Origin: Spirochaetota bacterium
GTDB taxonomy: Bacteria; Spirochaetota; Spirochaetia; DTKZ01
Length of the DNA: 14,409 bases
NCBI GenBank assembly: GCA_029562045.1
Contig: JAKQWJ010000182.1
Span: forward strand, 1 to 14,409
Direction: 5' to 3'
A program made the translations under genes and the position numbers. Under the pieces are notes generated by a model. That model did no database searches, was not told the DNA's origin, and saw only the letters and a list, made by a program, of their open reading frames with translations. The first letter of the stretch is position 1. Each line of letters opens with the position of its first letter. Shown here one piece after another: positions 14,301 through 14,409 of the stretch.

Positions 14301-14409
14301 ATGACAGAAAGAAAGATTCTCGGCGTGGGGATCCGCGGGGCGGGTCAGGTGTCCTGGCAGCATCTGGAAGCCATCAAGGCCAATCCCGCCCTGCGCCTGG
14401 CGGCGGTGT
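14301..14409 (+). CDS. Gfo/Idh/MocA-family NAD(P)-dependent oxidoreductase (N-terminal 36 residues, cut by window end)
   Basis: An open frame runs off the 3' end of the window from ATG 14301. A plausible ribosome site is AGGGAG (14284-14289), about 11 bases upstream. The translation begins MTERKILGVGIRGAGQVSWQ, followed by HLEAIKANPALRLAAV. This is the first beta strand, GxGxxG-like nucleotide loop (GVGIRGAGQ) and first helix of a Rossmann fold, and the QxxxxHLEAIKANP pattern is typical of Gfo/Idh/MocA dehydrogenases of sugars and cyclitols. It starts 27 bases after the ATPase stop on the same strand and is probably the next gene of the cassette. Only the fold can be inferred from so short a piece. 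Confidence 0.8.
   Translation, partial: MTERKILGVGIRGAGQVSWQHLEAIKANPALRLAAV

Overview
The window is a GC-rich bacterial segment in which every convincing gene lies on the + strand. I read it as a spirochaete of the Treponema/Spirochaeta type. The main reasons are the uvrA-lptD pairing, which from memory is also found in Treponema pallidum (uvrA followed by the LptD homologue TP0515), the phoH-ybeY-tlyC/corC-TPR run, and the style of the proteins. The species is not identifiable from sequence alone. Strong GC bias at third codon positions creates very long antisense open frames (over 1000 codons) that I treat as artefacts.

Region 1 (1-4709) is DNA repair and envelope. It holds the C-terminal half of UvrA, cut by the window edge, followed with a TTGA stop/start overlap by an 1101-residue outer-membrane LptD/OstA-like protein. 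That protein has a SAP-like helical motif just after the signal peptide and a proline-rich insertion of about 72 residues.

Region 2 (4710-9143) is a conserved housekeeping operon. A 200 bp spacer with two look-alike hairpins and a possible promoter precedes a PhoH-type ATPase (YbeZ/PhoL), the rRNA-processing endoribonuclease YbeY, and a CorC/TlyC-type CBS protein without a membrane domain. An exported TPR protein follows, with a C-terminal region resembling the last domain of FlgT. The first three genes follow the order of enterobacterial ybeZ-ybeY-ybeX. They overlap one another, and the TPR gene starts 6 bases after the CBS gene.

Region 3 (9144-14409) is an accessory metabolic and transport cassette. 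A spacer carries a 15 bp tandem repeat and a good extended -10 promoter with two small dyads. It leads into an enolase-superfamily enzyme with muconate-lactonising-type lysines. Next come two tandem paralogous SsuC/TauC-type permeases, an NMT1/SsuA-like periplasmic binding protein, a GC-rich 13 bp perfect hairpin, the matching SsuB/TauB-type ATPase, and the first 36 codons of a Gfo/Idh/MocA oxidoreductase. Together they look like import plus catabolism of one small acidic compound. The substrate cannot be read from the sequence. This cassette is the best candidate in the window for undescribed biology.

No RNA genes, insertion sequences, CRISPR arrays or attachment sites were recognised, and no gene-free gap exceeds about 215 bases.
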